This document shows positions 24,877 through 33,884 of a DNA stretch of 61,745 nt, in pieces. A program made the translations under genes and the position numbers. The notes beneath the pieces were generated by a model. The model was not told the origin of the DNA and searched no databases. It was given only the letters and a program-made list of their open reading frames with translations. The stretch's first letter is position 1. Every line of letters starts with the position of its first letter. The stretch is taken from contig MGPE01000003.1 of the NCBI GenBank assembly GCA_001797335.1, positions 1 through 61,745 on the forward strand. Direction: 5' to 3'. The DNA comes from Deltaproteobacteria bacterium GWA2_38_16. GTDB lineage: Bacteria; Bdellovibrionota; JACOXK01; 2-02-FULL-40-11.

Positions 24877-26864
24877 CATTAACTCTATTATTGGGTGGGT
24901 TAATTTGGGTAAAACATCGTTATTTTGAACCCGATTTTTCTATCAAGATTCATTTTAAAGATTCTTCTATTCAAGCTCCTTATCAATTTATTGCGGATAC
25001 TTCTTTATATCCTTTTTCTTCGTATGAAGGAAAAATGGCAGCCAGTAGTAATTTTTTTTCAGAAAAATTTATTTCGTACTTTCCATCGGTATTGGGAGAT
25101 TGGGTTGGGAAAGATATTGAACATCAGTATGCAGATATCAAGCTTTTTCGTCTCTATCATCATCAAAAGACCAACGATGATTTATGGCTTATGATGGTTT
25201 ACGGAGCGCATGAAAGTCAATTTCACTCTGCTGAAGTGTGCTACATGAGCGATGGCTGGGATGTAGCGGTGAGGGATATTAAAAAGGTGATGACAGATCA
25301 AGGAACATTTCCCATTCGATATATGATTGCTCAAAAAGGGAATAACATGCATTTGGTGGCATATTGGTATCTCTGGGGAAATCCGAGGCGACGGATTCAA
25401 GAGGGAACATTACTCTTTAGAATTTCTATTGAGCTTCGAGATCAAGAAGAGCGTGGTCAAAAAGCACTGATAGATTTTATGACTCGTCTCATGAATGTAG
25501 TGATGGAAGAAGAAAAGCCCATAGTCCCTGCCTTGGTTCAGACCATTCCCCAAAAGACAACGCTTCCGCCCGTTCAGGTAACTTCTTCTTTTTCGAGGGC
25601 TAAAGAAAAAGCACTGAACTGGATTTTAAATCAAAAAGTGCCAAATACCATAGTCCCTTTTCCCGAAATGGACCGGCGGTATTTTTTATTAAGCTATGAA
25701 CTCAATTCTAAAAATCCAAAAACTCAAAATGATAAAAGCTATCCCTATATTTATAGTCGCGCAGCCATTTACGACAATGCTTTAGGGGTCATTGCCTTTA
25801 CTCAAGCGCATCGTTACACCGAAGCAGAAAATGTGATGGATGCTTTTGAGAGGGTAGTGGGAGAGGATGGGAGCTTATGGTTTAGCTACAATACCCATAA
25901 TGAATGGCCATCTGAGAGCGATCACAGTGAAGCTACCCTTCGAACGGGGGCGAGTAGTTGGGGTGGGTATGCAATAACATATTATTTAAGACAAAAACTA
26001 TTAGAAGATCCTTCTTTTACTCATACCAAATCTTTTAAACGTTATGAGAGTTTAGCTCGAAAAATTTTGGATCGTCTTCTTCAAGAGCAGATTGTAGATG
26101 AGAAAGACCCCAGATTTGGATTCATAACCGGAGGGCAGGGAAGGCACGAGCTGGTATTTGATGAAAAGAGCCGTAAGGTAATTGAAAAATTTAAAGATGA
26201 AAAAATTACTTGGGCCAGTATTGAGCATAATTTAGATGCCTATTTTTTATTGAAGAATATGGAAATTCTCACCCATGATCCAAGATATAAAAAAGCCAAA
26301 GATCTTTTAAAAGAGGCCTTACTTTCTAAAGCCTGGAATGAAAAAGAAGGGCAGTTTAATCGAGGGGTGAGAAAAGAAGAAATAGATTCTGCTATGGCCC
26401 TAGACTGTGCGTCTTGGGGGATTTTATTTTTACTATCCATTGGAGAAAAAGAAAAAGCCAGACAGGCCATGAACGCTATGGAGCGTTATTTTATTCAAGA
26501 TCCCATTCGAGGCGTTTGGGGGTATCGCCCTTATTATGCCGGATTTATTTATGATGAAATGTCTATAAATAAACTTTTTTATCCGCACTGGCCTCAAAAA
26601 AGTTGGAGTGATATTCCGATGGTCTGGTCAGAAGGGTCCCTAGGGGTTGCTATGGCGTATCTCAAGATGGGTGAAAAAGAAAAAGCAAAATCAATTCTAG
26701 AAGAAATATCAAAAATGCAAATGCCTTCTGGAGGATTTCAGTACGCTACCCAAGAAATCCCATTTCAATTTTCACCCTCGCCCTCCATGGCAGGTACTGC
26801 CTGGTTTGCAATGGTCGCTTTAGCCCTTGAAAACGAAACGCTTTTAAAGCTCTTTTGGGACTAA
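24846..26864 (+). CDS. EpsI-domain protein fused to an alpha/alpha-barrel glycosidase-like domain
   Basis: A 672-residue protein with a GTG start. A signal-anchor helix (about 5-23) is followed by an EpsI domain (to about 230): LGDWVGKD and the family motif around His127-x4-Cys132 with Gly137-Trp138 (HSAEVCYMSDGW), and WYLWGNPRRR. EpsI proteins accompany exosortases. From about 265 onward the sequence is a helical repeat region with IYDNALGVIAF, WASIEHNLDAYFLL, MALDCASWGILFL and WSEGSLGVAMAYL, spaced as in six-hairpin (alpha/alpha)6 glycosidases or lyases. Such a fusion suggests that glycan handling and exosortase action are physically joined in the periplasm. It ends the operon. Confidence 0.82.
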   Translation: MSYKIFRLILALTLLLGGLIWVKHRYFEPDFSIKIHFKDSSIQAPYQFIADTSLYPFSSYEGKMAASSNFFSEKFISYFPSVLGDWVGKDIEHQYADIKLFRLYHHQKTNDDLWLMMVYGAHESQFHSAEVCYMSDGWDVAVRDIKKVMTDQGTFPIRYMIAQKGNNMHLVAYWYLWGNPRRRIQEGTLLFRISIELRDQEERGQKALIDFMTRLMNVVMEEEKPIVPALVQTIPQKTTLPPVQVTSSFSRAKEKALNWILNQKVPNTIVPFPEMDRRYFLLSYELNSKNPKTQNDKSYPYIYSRAAIYDNALGVIAFTQAHRYTEAENVMDAFERVVGEDGSLWFSYNTHNEWPSESDHSEATLRTGASSWGGYAITYYLRQKLLEDPSFTHTKSFKRYESLARKILDRLLQEQIVDEKDPRFGFITGGQGRHELVFDEKSRKVIEKFKDEKITWASIEHNLDAYFLLKNMEILTHDPRYKKAKDLLKEALLSKAWNEKEGQFNRGVRKEEIDSAMALDCASWGILFLLSIGEKEKARQAMNAMERYFIQDPIRGVWGYRPYYAGFIYDEMSINKLFYPHWPQKSWSDIPMVWSEGSLGVAMAYLKMGEKEKAKSILEEISKMQMPSGGFQYATQEIPFQFSPSPSMAGTAWFAMVALALENETLLKLFWD

Positions 26865-26865
26865 A

Positions 26866-27399
26866 TTAATTATCCGTCTCTATAAATAAGATGGCTTCTT
26901 TCAGATCTTGCGTCATCCCGATTCTTAAATTTTCTCGTCTCACATTGAGCTGTCTTACAAAAGGGAAAAAGGGAACACGATCCCAACGAGCAATGGTTTG
27001 ATACTGTCCATCTCCAATAAATTTAAGTCTGGTTTTCCCATCAAAAATAACTTGATCCGTAGGGATAGGATAGTAACCCACTTGATGATTGCATTGGGTT
27101 TCAAATTCTACCCAGCATTCTTGCCAATAACCCGGATGCCCTGGATAGGGGTCTGGATAGGGGGAGTGGCTGGAGCGACAGCGGGGAACCGCATAGGTTT
27201 GGCAATCTCCTTGCGTATGAATGACGGCATAGGCTACCCCACGGTCATAGGCTAGATTAGTACCGGTCACAGAATAATGGGGGAGCATAAAAGTCCCTTC
27301 TTCAAGTTTTGCAGAAACAGTATACGATTTTGCTAGCGTACAGACAGGGATAAGACTCACAACAAACACACCTAAACACAGAAATTTTTTAAATTTCAT
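26866..27399 (-). CDS. Small secreted protein of unknown function
   Basis: A 177-residue protein with a clear signal peptide (about 1-23, cleaved after CTLA). The mature part has four to five cysteines (GDCQTY, PRCRSS, QECWVEF, TQCNHQ), which fits disulphide bonding in the periplasm, and a Pro/Tyr-rich loop (SPYPDPYPGHPGYW). I do not recognise a family. The start follows AGGAGG in a spacer whose TCCTAATTAGGA palindrome (27409-27420) partly covers that site. It ends 1 base from the convergent EpsI fusion gene with no visible terminator. Confidence 0.7.
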   Translation of the reverse strand: MKFKKFLCLGVFVVSLIPVCTLAKSYTVSAKLEEGTFMLPHYSVTGTNLAYDRGVAYAVIHTQGDCQTYAVPRCRSSHSPYPDPYPGHPGYWQECWVEFETQCNHQVGYYPIPTDQVIFDGKTRLKFIGDGQYQTIARWDRVPFFPFVRQLNVRRENLRIGMTQDLKEAILFIETDN

Positions 27400-27445
27400 A
27401 ACGATACCTCCTAATTAGGAAAAGTATCTAAATTTAAAAATAATA

Positions 27446-28747
27446 TCAATTATTAAATTGAGTAATGAAGGCTCGGCGGAGGGAGGCGTTAGATTCACCA
27501 GCATCGAATTGTCGAAGATTTCGTTCTCCTGCGGTGAGTTTTGAAAAGTAAAAGAAAATGCTTCCGCTATAATCTCTTTTTTCACCTTCTGGGAGAAGTT
27601 GGGCAAATTGTTTATTCCACTGGGTGGGGCGTCCAGCGCTAATCCAGGAGTTTTCAGCATCCCCCATTCCAAAATTGTACCAGACCATCAGAAATTTCCA
27701 CAATTCTGCTTCTTCGATTTGAGGCATGTTCTCATGAGCTGTAAGATAGAGATGGCGCAAATACGCAGCACCATAGAGAAGATTTTGGTCGTAGCGATTC
27801 CACAGTTTTTTGCTGGGTTTTACAGCTGAATTTTTTTGATAGCGGATTAAAAAGTCTTGAGATTGAAAACACACTTCTTCACAGTCTTCGACAGCATAGG
27901 TTAAACTTACCTGGGCAGGACCTTGGATATCTCCGGATTGATCAGAAATATTAAATTTGCTTTCTTGATAAATAAGCGCTGTAAAAAGAAGCGGGGGAAT
28001 ATCGTAACTTTTAGCCGCAAATAAAATAGCCTTGGCTAAATCCGGGTGAGTAATAGCGGTGTCGCTTTTGGAAATTTCAATAATTTCTGAAAGAATTTCT
28101 GTGTCGGTTAAAGGTAAAATACCTTGAATATGGGTAGTGCTCTCTTTTGTTTCGTTTAACGTAGAAGTGATGATCCACTGTTGTCCCTGAAATTGGATCA
28201 GTTGAGTATAGTGATAGTTTAGAGTAGGCCACTCATTGGTAAAAGTTAAAGTTCCTTCATTCCCCACAAATCCTAAAACTTTTCCCTCATGAACGGCTGT
28301 GTGGTGGGTAATGGTTTTTTGTGGGCTGACTAAAAATCCTAAATATACTTTTTGGTTCATACCTTCTAATTTAGGCCATGAATAGATAACTTCTTTCCAT
28401 TGCCACAGCCACTGTAAAGTGCCTTGGGTGATTGTGGGAGTAGAAGCATTTTTTGAGGTAACAATAACTTGATATTGCCGAGTAGAGGTGACTTCGGCTT
28501 TCACCGTAAAAATATCGTTAATGCCAGGGATTTGAATGGTTTCGGGGGCTTTGACAACATAGTGTTGGACTTGGTTTTGAAGCGTTAACGTATATCCAAT
28601 GTCTAAAGTAGCCGTATACATACCCTTTGGAGTAGAGAGTTGATAAGACACTTTTTCCCATAGGTAGTTTTCTTTGGTTACTTGAGCAAAGGCTGAAGGA
28701 ATAAACCAGGTGAGCAATAAAAATGAAAATAGAATTCTTTTTTTCAT
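27446..28747 (-). CDS. Lytic transglycosylase-like protein with N-terminal beta domain
   Basis: A protein of about 433 residues. A signal peptide (MKKRILFSFLLLTWFIPSAFAQ) sets the start at 28747. The first half is a beta-rich region of unknown type; the C-terminal half (about 255-400) is an SLT-type domain with the catalytic Glu in IYQESKFN, the GPAQVSL motif and the YNFG(M)G segment near the end. It should cut peptidoglycan strands in the periplasm, perhaps to make room for an envelope-spanning assembly. A TTG 63 bases upstream is open but would bury the signal peptide. Confidence 0.83.
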   Translation of the reverse strand: MKKRILFSFLLLTWFIPSAFAQVTKENYLWEKVSYQLSTPKGMYTATLDIGYTLTLQNQVQHYVVKAPETIQIPGINDIFTVKAEVTSTRQYQVIVTSKNASTPTITQGTLQWLWQWKEVIYSWPKLEGMNQKVYLGFLVSPQKTITHHTAVHEGKVLGFVGNEGTLTFTNEWPTLNYHYTQLIQFQGQQWIITSTLNETKESTTHIQGILPLTDTEILSEIIEISKSDTAITHPDLAKAILFAAKSYDIPPLLFTALIYQESKFNISDQSGDIQGPAQVSLTYAVEDCEEVCFQSQDFLIRYQKNSAVKPSKKLWNRYDQNLLYGAAYLRHLYLTAHENMPQIEEAELWKFLMVWYNFGMGDAENSWISAGRPTQWNKQFAQLLPEGEKRDYSGSIFFYFSKLTAGERNLRQFDAGESNASLRRAFITQFNN

Positions 28748-28847
28748 GTTAACTTTAAATGATGCAAATGGGGTGCCAGGATTAGTATATAAAAATATAA
28801 GTAAAGTCAAATAATTAGCTTATTTATTTAAACTGAAAAGTGACAAT

Positions 28848-29786
28848 TTATGCCTTATTGACGAATTGGGGATCGAAGGCGTCCCGTAACCCATCCCCCA
28901 CAAAGTTAATGGCCACTACCGTTAAGAGGATAAAAAGCCCGGGAAAGAAGGCTAGCAAGGGCGAACTTCGAATATAATCTTGAGCATTGGTGAGCATATT
29001 GCCCCAACTTGGGATAGGGGGTTGAATGCCAAGTCCTAAAAAGCTCAAGGCTGCTTCAGAGAGAATAATGCCTCCAATGGAAAGGGTGATAGAGACAATA
29101 ATCGGAGCCACACAATTAGGAATAATATGTACCCAAATAATTTTTTTATTGGAAACTCCCAGTCCTCGGGCTGCTATAACAAACTCTCGTTCTCTTAAAG
29201 ATAAAAATTCTCCGCGAACAAGTCTGGCCACTCCCATCCAGCTAAAAAATATCATAATGATCATGAGCTTTATCATCGAAGCATAATTTCCATGCATTAA
29301 AAAAGAAAGACTTTCAGGTAGTGCTTTTTGAAGGTCTACGGCAGCCAGAAGAATCATTAAAGGAAGCGTGGGGAGCGAAAGCACGGCATCGGTTAAGCGC
29401 ATTAAAAAAGAATCAATTATGCCTCCATAATATCCTGCCCAGGCACCAATAGCTGTGCCAATCAACAAAGAAGAAAGGGAAGAAATAAGAGCTACGGATA
29501 AAGAAATTCTTCCTCCATAGAGAATTCGAGCCAATACGTCTCGTCCCAAATCATCTGTTCCAAAAGGATGGGCTAGAGATATCGGTAAAAAACGCATATA
29601 AATATTAGTGATCGTATAGTCGAATCGAAATATTTTTTCTAAAATAAAGGGAGCAATAAGAATAACAATGGAGAGAATCAAAAGAAATGTAAGGCTATAC
29701 CAGGCTAGGCTATGGTGCCGAAATCGTCTCCAGGCCATTTGAGTAGGACTATAATATTTTTTTTGTGAAGGTGTGTTATTTTGCAT
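28848..29786 (-). CDS. OppC/DppC-type peptide ABC transporter permease
   Basis: A 312-residue permease with six membrane helices and the EAA-like loop EFVIAARGLGVSNKKIIWVHI. HPFGTDDLGRDVLARILYGGR near residue 75 is typical of OppC/DppC. It overlaps the OppB-like gene by 11 bases and belongs to a three-gene minus-strand unit with a family 5 binding protein. Peptides or nickel are possible cargo; peptides are more likely. Confidence 0.92.
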   Translation of the reverse strand: MQNNTPSQKKYYSPTQMAWRRFRHHSLAWYSLTFLLILSIVILIAPFILEKIFRFDYTITNIYMRFLPISLAHPFGTDDLGRDVLARILYGGRISLSVALISSLSSLLIGTAIGAWAGYYGGIIDSFLMRLTDAVLSLPTLPLMILLAAVDLQKALPESLSFLMHGNYASMIKLMIIMIFFSWMGVARLVRGEFLSLREREFVIAARGLGVSNKKIIWVHIIPNCVAPIIVSITLSIGGIILSEAALSFLGLGIQPPIPSWGNMLTNAQDYIRSSPLLAFFPGLFILLTVVAINFVGDGLRDAFDPQFVNKA

Positions 29787-30744
29787 TTCGTCCCATCCGA
29801 ATTCTGGGGTCTACGATAGCGTATAAAATATCGGCTACAAAATTTGAAGCCATCGTTAAGACAGCTAAAAATAAAAGCGCTAGCATGGCTACATAATAGT
29901 CGTTACTTAAAACAGAATCTAAAAGAAGTCTTCCCATTCCTGGCCAGGCAAAAATAGTTTCTGTAATGACGGCGCCACTGACAAGCCCTGGCAGAGATAG
30001 CGCCAAAATGGTGATAACAGGAATCAGTGCATTCCGTAGGGCATGTTTGTAAAGGATCGTATCTTCATCTAATCCTTTGGCTCGGGCTGTTCTTAAATAA
30101 TCTTGTTGAATCACTTCAAGCATACTGGATCTGACATATCGAACCAAAGAGCCAATTTGTTGTACACTTAAAGAAGTAATGGGAAGGATCATGTATTTTA
30201 ATTTGTCACCTATGTCATCCATTCCAATAGTTTGGATGCCACCGGCAGGGAGAAATCCTAATTTTTCTGAAAATACAGCAATAAGCATAAGCCCTAGCCA
30301 AAAGGAAGGGACAGAAATTCCAATAAAAGCTAAAATACTGATGATAAAATCTAATTTTGAATAATGATTAATGGCTGAATAAATGCCAATGGGAACTGCA
30401 ATGAGGATGCTCATCAAAAAAGCTCCGAGCATCAAGAAAAATGTATTTTTAACTCTTCCTTCAATAATTTCTACCGTTGGTTTTTTATACGTTCTAGAAA
30501 ATCCAAGGTCGTGTTCAACAACGACTTGCTTTAGCCATTTAAAATATCGGACATAAATGGGTTTATCGAGGCCATATACTTTTTTAAGCCGTGCAATATC
30601 TTCAGCTTTAATTTTAGGATTAGCCGTAATAAGAAGTTCTACAGGATCTCCCGGCATCAGCCCCAGCATGTAATAGATAACGATAGATAATATAAAAAGG
30701 ATGAAGAGAGTTTGAAAAAATCGTCGTGATAAATACAGTAACAT
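29776..30744 (-). CDS. OppB/DppB-type peptide ABC transporter permease
   Basis: A 322-residue permease starting MLLYLSRRFFQTLFILF, with the OppB signature GLMPGDPVELL, DLGFSRTYKKP and the loop DYLRTARAKGLDEDTILYKHALRNAL that docks to the ATPase. Six membrane helices are visible. It lies 3 bases after the binding-protein gene and overlaps oppC. No oppD/oppF follows, so ATPases must be encoded elsewhere. Confidence 0.93.
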   Translation of the reverse strand: MLLYLSRRFFQTLFILFILSIVIYYMLGLMPGDPVELLITANPKIKAEDIARLKKVYGLDKPIYVRYFKWLKQVVVEHDLGFSRTYKKPTVEIIEGRVKNTFFLMLGAFLMSILIAVPIGIYSAINHYSKLDFIISILAFIGISVPSFWLGLMLIAVFSEKLGFLPAGGIQTIGMDDIGDKLKYMILPITSLSVQQIGSLVRYVRSSMLEVIQQDYLRTARAKGLDEDTILYKHALRNALIPVITILALSLPGLVSGAVITETIFAWPGMGRLLLDSVLSNDYYVAMLALLFLAVLTMASNFVADILYAIVDPRIRMGRNAK

Positions 30745-30747
30745 TGC

Positions 30748-32430
30748 TTACTTAAGCAGGGAAAATCTCCATTGTTCCGAATTCCAGGTAATAGGTGTGG
30801 TGGTCCCTGTCATTTTCCAGTTTGCGAGATCTTTGTGAGTGACGGATACATCCGTTCTAAAAAACATGGGAAGGGCGGGGACTTCATCTGCCCACAGTAC
30901 TTGTTGTTGCTGCAGAAGGTCTTTTCGAATGCTTTCTTCTAATGTAACCGGAACCGTATGGTCAATTTTATTGGCTTGTTCATTAACCCAGCCTGGATAA
31001 TTTTGACCATTCCAATTATTTTTTTCAGAAGGAATATTTTCTTTTGTCCACAGTCCTTCACCATCGCTCACGGGTCCTACAACCCATGCGTAGAGAGCCA
31101 TTTGTTTATATTTTCGATGCCGCATGGTTTCACCAAAAAATACTTTTGGAGGTTGGTTAATAATTTCAAGTTCAATGCCAATTTTACTCCAATCGGATTG
31201 CAAGACCTGTTCCACTTGTTCTCGAGTTTTGTTTCCTGCGGTAGACATGAGGGTGAGGTGAAGTTTATCTCCGCGTTTATTGACTCTAACGCCACTGGGG
31301 CTTAGCACCCAGCCTGCTTCTTCTAGGAGTTTTTTAGCTTTATCAGGGTCGTAATTATAATGAGCGACTTTTGGGTTATAGCCATAGTGTTTAGGAGGAA
31401 GCCAGGTGTCTGCTACTTGTTGTTTTCCTTGAAACAATACATCCACAATTTGTTGCCGATTGGCGCTATAGAGCAACGCTTGTCTCACACGCTTATCTTT
31501 TAAAATAGGATCTTCGAGATTACAATCAATGTGTTCCCACGTCATCGAAGGACGATAATGAAATGCAAATTTAGTTCCATGCCGTCTTTCAAAATCAAGC
31601 GCTTGATCTAAAGGAAGTCCCAAAGGTGAAATGGCATCGATGGTACCTGATAAAAGATTAGATTCCAAAGCATTGGTATTGGGAATAATTTTATAAATGA
31701 CTTTTTCAAAATTGGGTTTATCCCCTCCCCAATTTTCGTTTCTTTTAAAAACCAAATGACTTCCTGAAACCCATTCTTCCAGCTGATAAGGGCCATTGCC
31801 CAGCGGTTTGGAATTAAAAAAAGACTCTTTATATTTTTCAGGATTCTTTTTGTATTCAGGCTCTACAATGTGTTTGGGAAGAGCACCATGCCCTAAGTTT
31901 GCATAGGCGTAAGGTTCTTTCCAAGTAACAATCAAGGTGTGATCATTGGGAGCTTGCATTTTTTCAATCCGTCGGTCCAGATCTCGAGAAATAATGGGAA
32001 GTCGGTCGTCCATAATCATTTCATGAGTAAAAATAAAATCTTGGGGTGTAATCGGAGTGCCATCGGCCCATTTGAGTCCTTCTTTTAGGTGCCAGGTCAC
32101 TTGCATTTTATTTTGAGGCAATTTTTTAATAAGACCATTTTCAATAGAAGGGATCATGGTAACTAATCGAGGCATTAAATCCCAATTTTCATTTCGTTCA
32201 ACCATGTCTTCAAAATAGAGAGCATAGAGTTCTGTTGAAGCCGCCATTTCTTGAAACAAGGGGTCTAAGGTATCTGGCTCTTGGGTAATGCCAATGACAA
32301 TTTGCTTGGTATCTTTTTTAGAGGCTTTTTTAGAGGTAAAAGTGACAATGAGAACAACAATCAAAATTCCAATGACAATTGCCCCTAACCACTGGGAGTG
32401 ATTGAGACCTGCTCTTTGCTTTTTCGCCAT
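30748..32430 (-). CDS. Membrane-anchored peptide-binding protein (SBP family 5)
   Basis: A 560-residue solute-binding protein with a basic N-terminus and an uncleaved-looking transmembrane anchor (about 15-35) rather than a lipobox. The family 5 pattern is clear: ITQEPDTLDPLF, WHLKEGLKWADGTPITPQDF, GNGPYQLEEW and VRQALLYSANRQQIVDVLF. It would hold oligopeptides at the outer face of the inner membrane for the permeases encoded next. Its Shine-Dalgarno AAGGAG lies inside a perfect 12-bp hairpin (32432-32463), so translation may be conditional. Confidence 0.92.
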   Translation of the reverse strand: MAKKQRAGLNHSQWLGAIVIGILIVVLIVTFTSKKASKKDTKQIVIGITQEPDTLDPLFQEMAASTELYALYFEDMVERNENWDLMPRLVTMIPSIENGLIKKLPQNKMQVTWHLKEGLKWADGTPITPQDFIFTHEMIMDDRLPIISRDLDRRIEKMQAPNDHTLIVTWKEPYAYANLGHGALPKHIVEPEYKKNPEKYKESFFNSKPLGNGPYQLEEWVSGSHLVFKRNENWGGDKPNFEKVIYKIIPNTNALESNLLSGTIDAISPLGLPLDQALDFERRHGTKFAFHYRPSMTWEHIDCNLEDPILKDKRVRQALLYSANRQQIVDVLFQGKQQVADTWLPPKHYGYNPKVAHYNYDPDKAKKLLEEAGWVLSPSGVRVNKRGDKLHLTLMSTAGNKTREQVEQVLQSDWSKIGIELEIINQPPKVFFGETMRHRKYKQMALYAWVVGPVSDGEGLWTKENIPSEKNNWNGQNYPGWVNEQANKIDHTVPVTLEESIRKDLLQQQQVLWADEVPALPMFFRTDVSVTHKDLANWKMTGTTTPITWNSEQWRFSLLK

Positions 32431-32431
32431 G

Positions 32432-32463
32432 ATAAGACTCCTTTGTATATCAAGGAGTCTTAT
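32432..32463 (-). promoter_or_regulatory. Hairpin that sequesters the ribosome binding site of the peptide-binding protein
   Basis: Perfect 12-bp arms (AAGGAGTCTTAT and its complement ATAAGACTCCTT) flank an 8-base loop. On the minus strand the 3' arm is AAGGAGTCTTAT, which ends one base before the ATG at 32430 and contains the only Shine-Dalgarno. No T-run follows on either strand, so it does not look like a terminator. Confidence 0.6.
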
Positions 32464-32488
32464 AAAAAATCCGCAGTTAAATCAAGGA

Positions 32489-33871
32489 TTATTCAGCAGT
32501 CTTTGTAAAAGTAAGATCGGGTAATGTGGTATTGTTGTCTTTGAAATTGTCTTCGAGACGTAAATTTACCACTCTATGAATTGCAGTAACAGCACCCTCT
32601 CTTCTTGTTTCGGTTTCAGTATATTGTATACCTACATCTACATCTGGATGGGGTTGAGCGATATATAGAAATTTGTCATAGGGGTAATTAGGGTCAGATA
32701 TGAGAGTGATTCTATATTGACGGCTTTTTTGGAACAAGAAGGGATTGCTATAGGTGTTATACCTATAATCATAGTTTTTAAAAGCAGAATAATAAAGATA
32801 TTTTTGTTGTAAATAAACTTCATCGGTGCTTTCAACTGTACCGTCTAGCTTTAAAAGTTCTATTTTCAGTGTCTTAAAATTTCGGCCAACAAATCTGGTT
32901 TGCAGTCGATGAGAAAAAAGAAGGGTATTATCTGAAATATAATAAATTTCTGGTTGTACAGCACGAATTTGACCGTAGGTAATGGCACTACCAGAAGGAG
33001 AAGCTTCTGCCAGTAATTTTTCTCCACCTGTCGTGCCAGCAGAATCAGGAGGGCTTAATTCTATACTTTCAATGCCATTGGCCGTTTGTTTATTTTGATA
33101 AATTTTGACAGTGATATTGACACTATCAATGATAGGAAAGCTATTAATAGGGTGTGATTTAAGAGGAGGTTCTCTATCTGGCATGTTGGTACAAATGTCT
33201 GGGGAGTGGCATACGCTATAAGACCATTGGGTATTAATCATTGATTTTAGGAAACGTCTTTCATAGTTTACTCCCTTGGACCAAATTCCATTCCTAAACA
33301 CACTTGAGTGTGCACTATTCCAGTTATCATAGCACTCAAGATAATTGCCATACGTGGGGGGATAGGGAATGCTGCCGGGAGGGTTCTCAATGAGGGGAAG
33401 TTCTTTATCAATAATAGGGGCTCCCCTAAAAATAAAGATAACCTTTTTCCCATACTCAGATTGGCTATAATTATTAATGGTATTAACATTTATTGGGTCA
33501 CAATCTGTGGATGGAGCAATAACAAAATTGTCATGAGTAGAATCTATTTGTTCTTTGGCTTTGCTCATGACAATAAAAGCTATTTTTCCTGAAGCCATGT
33601 CCAGAGTAGAAAATGTTTTATTTTGAGGGAAAATGCGATAGGTCATCAAATCACTGGTTGTGTTTTCAATAACACTTGTATCCCCATTATTATTTCCTTG
33701 ATCTTGATTACTTCCTTGATCCTGGTCTCCTGTTTTCTGTCCTGGGATGACTCCTCCAATGGTAGAGGATTGGCTTTCACTTCCTCCTCCCCCTCCACCG
33801 CCTCCGCCGCCACAGGTGGTAAAGAAGAGAAGTAAGAGAAGACTAAAAAGAATTTTAATATGTTTCATCAT
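32489..33871 (-). CDS. Gly-rich lipoprotein, related in layout to the two upstream genes
   Basis: A lipoprotein of about 460 residues: signal MMKHIKILFSLLLLLFF, lipobox FTTC, then a run of ten glycines and an acidic Gln/Asp/Asn linker. The rest is rich in Ser, Thr, Asn and Tyr with beta-type pattern and few cysteines (DICTN, HSPD). I do not recognise a domain. The start at 33871 has AGGGAG upstream; a more distal ATG at 33907 overlaps the preceding gene and would mask the lipobox. Apart from the leader it is not obviously homologous to the next two genes. The product is probably anchored in the outer membrane. Confidence 0.75.
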   Translation of the reverse strand: MMKHIKILFSLLLLLFFTTCGGGGGGGGGGSESQSSTIGGVIPGQKTGDQDQGSNQDQGNNNGDTSVIENTTSDLMTYRIFPQNKTFSTLDMASGKIAFIVMSKAKEQIDSTHDNFVIAPSTDCDPINVNTINNYSQSEYGKKVIFIFRGAPIIDKELPLIENPPGSIPYPPTYGNYLECYDNWNSAHSSVFRNGIWSKGVNYERRFLKSMINTQWSYSVCHSPDICTNMPDREPPLKSHPINSFPIIDSVNITVKIYQNKQTANGIESIELSPPDSAGTTGGEKLLAEASPSGSAITYGQIRAVQPEIYYISDNTLLFSHRLQTRFVGRNFKTLKIELLKLDGTVESTDEVYLQQKYLYYSAFKNYDYRYNTYSNPFLFQKSRQYRITLISDPNYPYDKFLYIAQPHPDVDVGIQYTETETRREGAVTAIHRVVNLRLEDNFKDNNTTLPDLTFTKTAE

Positions 33872-33884
33872 CGTTTCTCCCTTT

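Noticed and set aside
30748-32430. Nickel-binding NikA assignment
   Set aside because: No feature of nickel systems is seen nearby; general family 5 peptide binding is safer.
32432-32463. Intrinsic terminator between the lipoprotein and peptide-transporter genes
   Set aside because: No T-run follows the stem on either strand; its overlap with the ribosome binding site is better explained as translational control.
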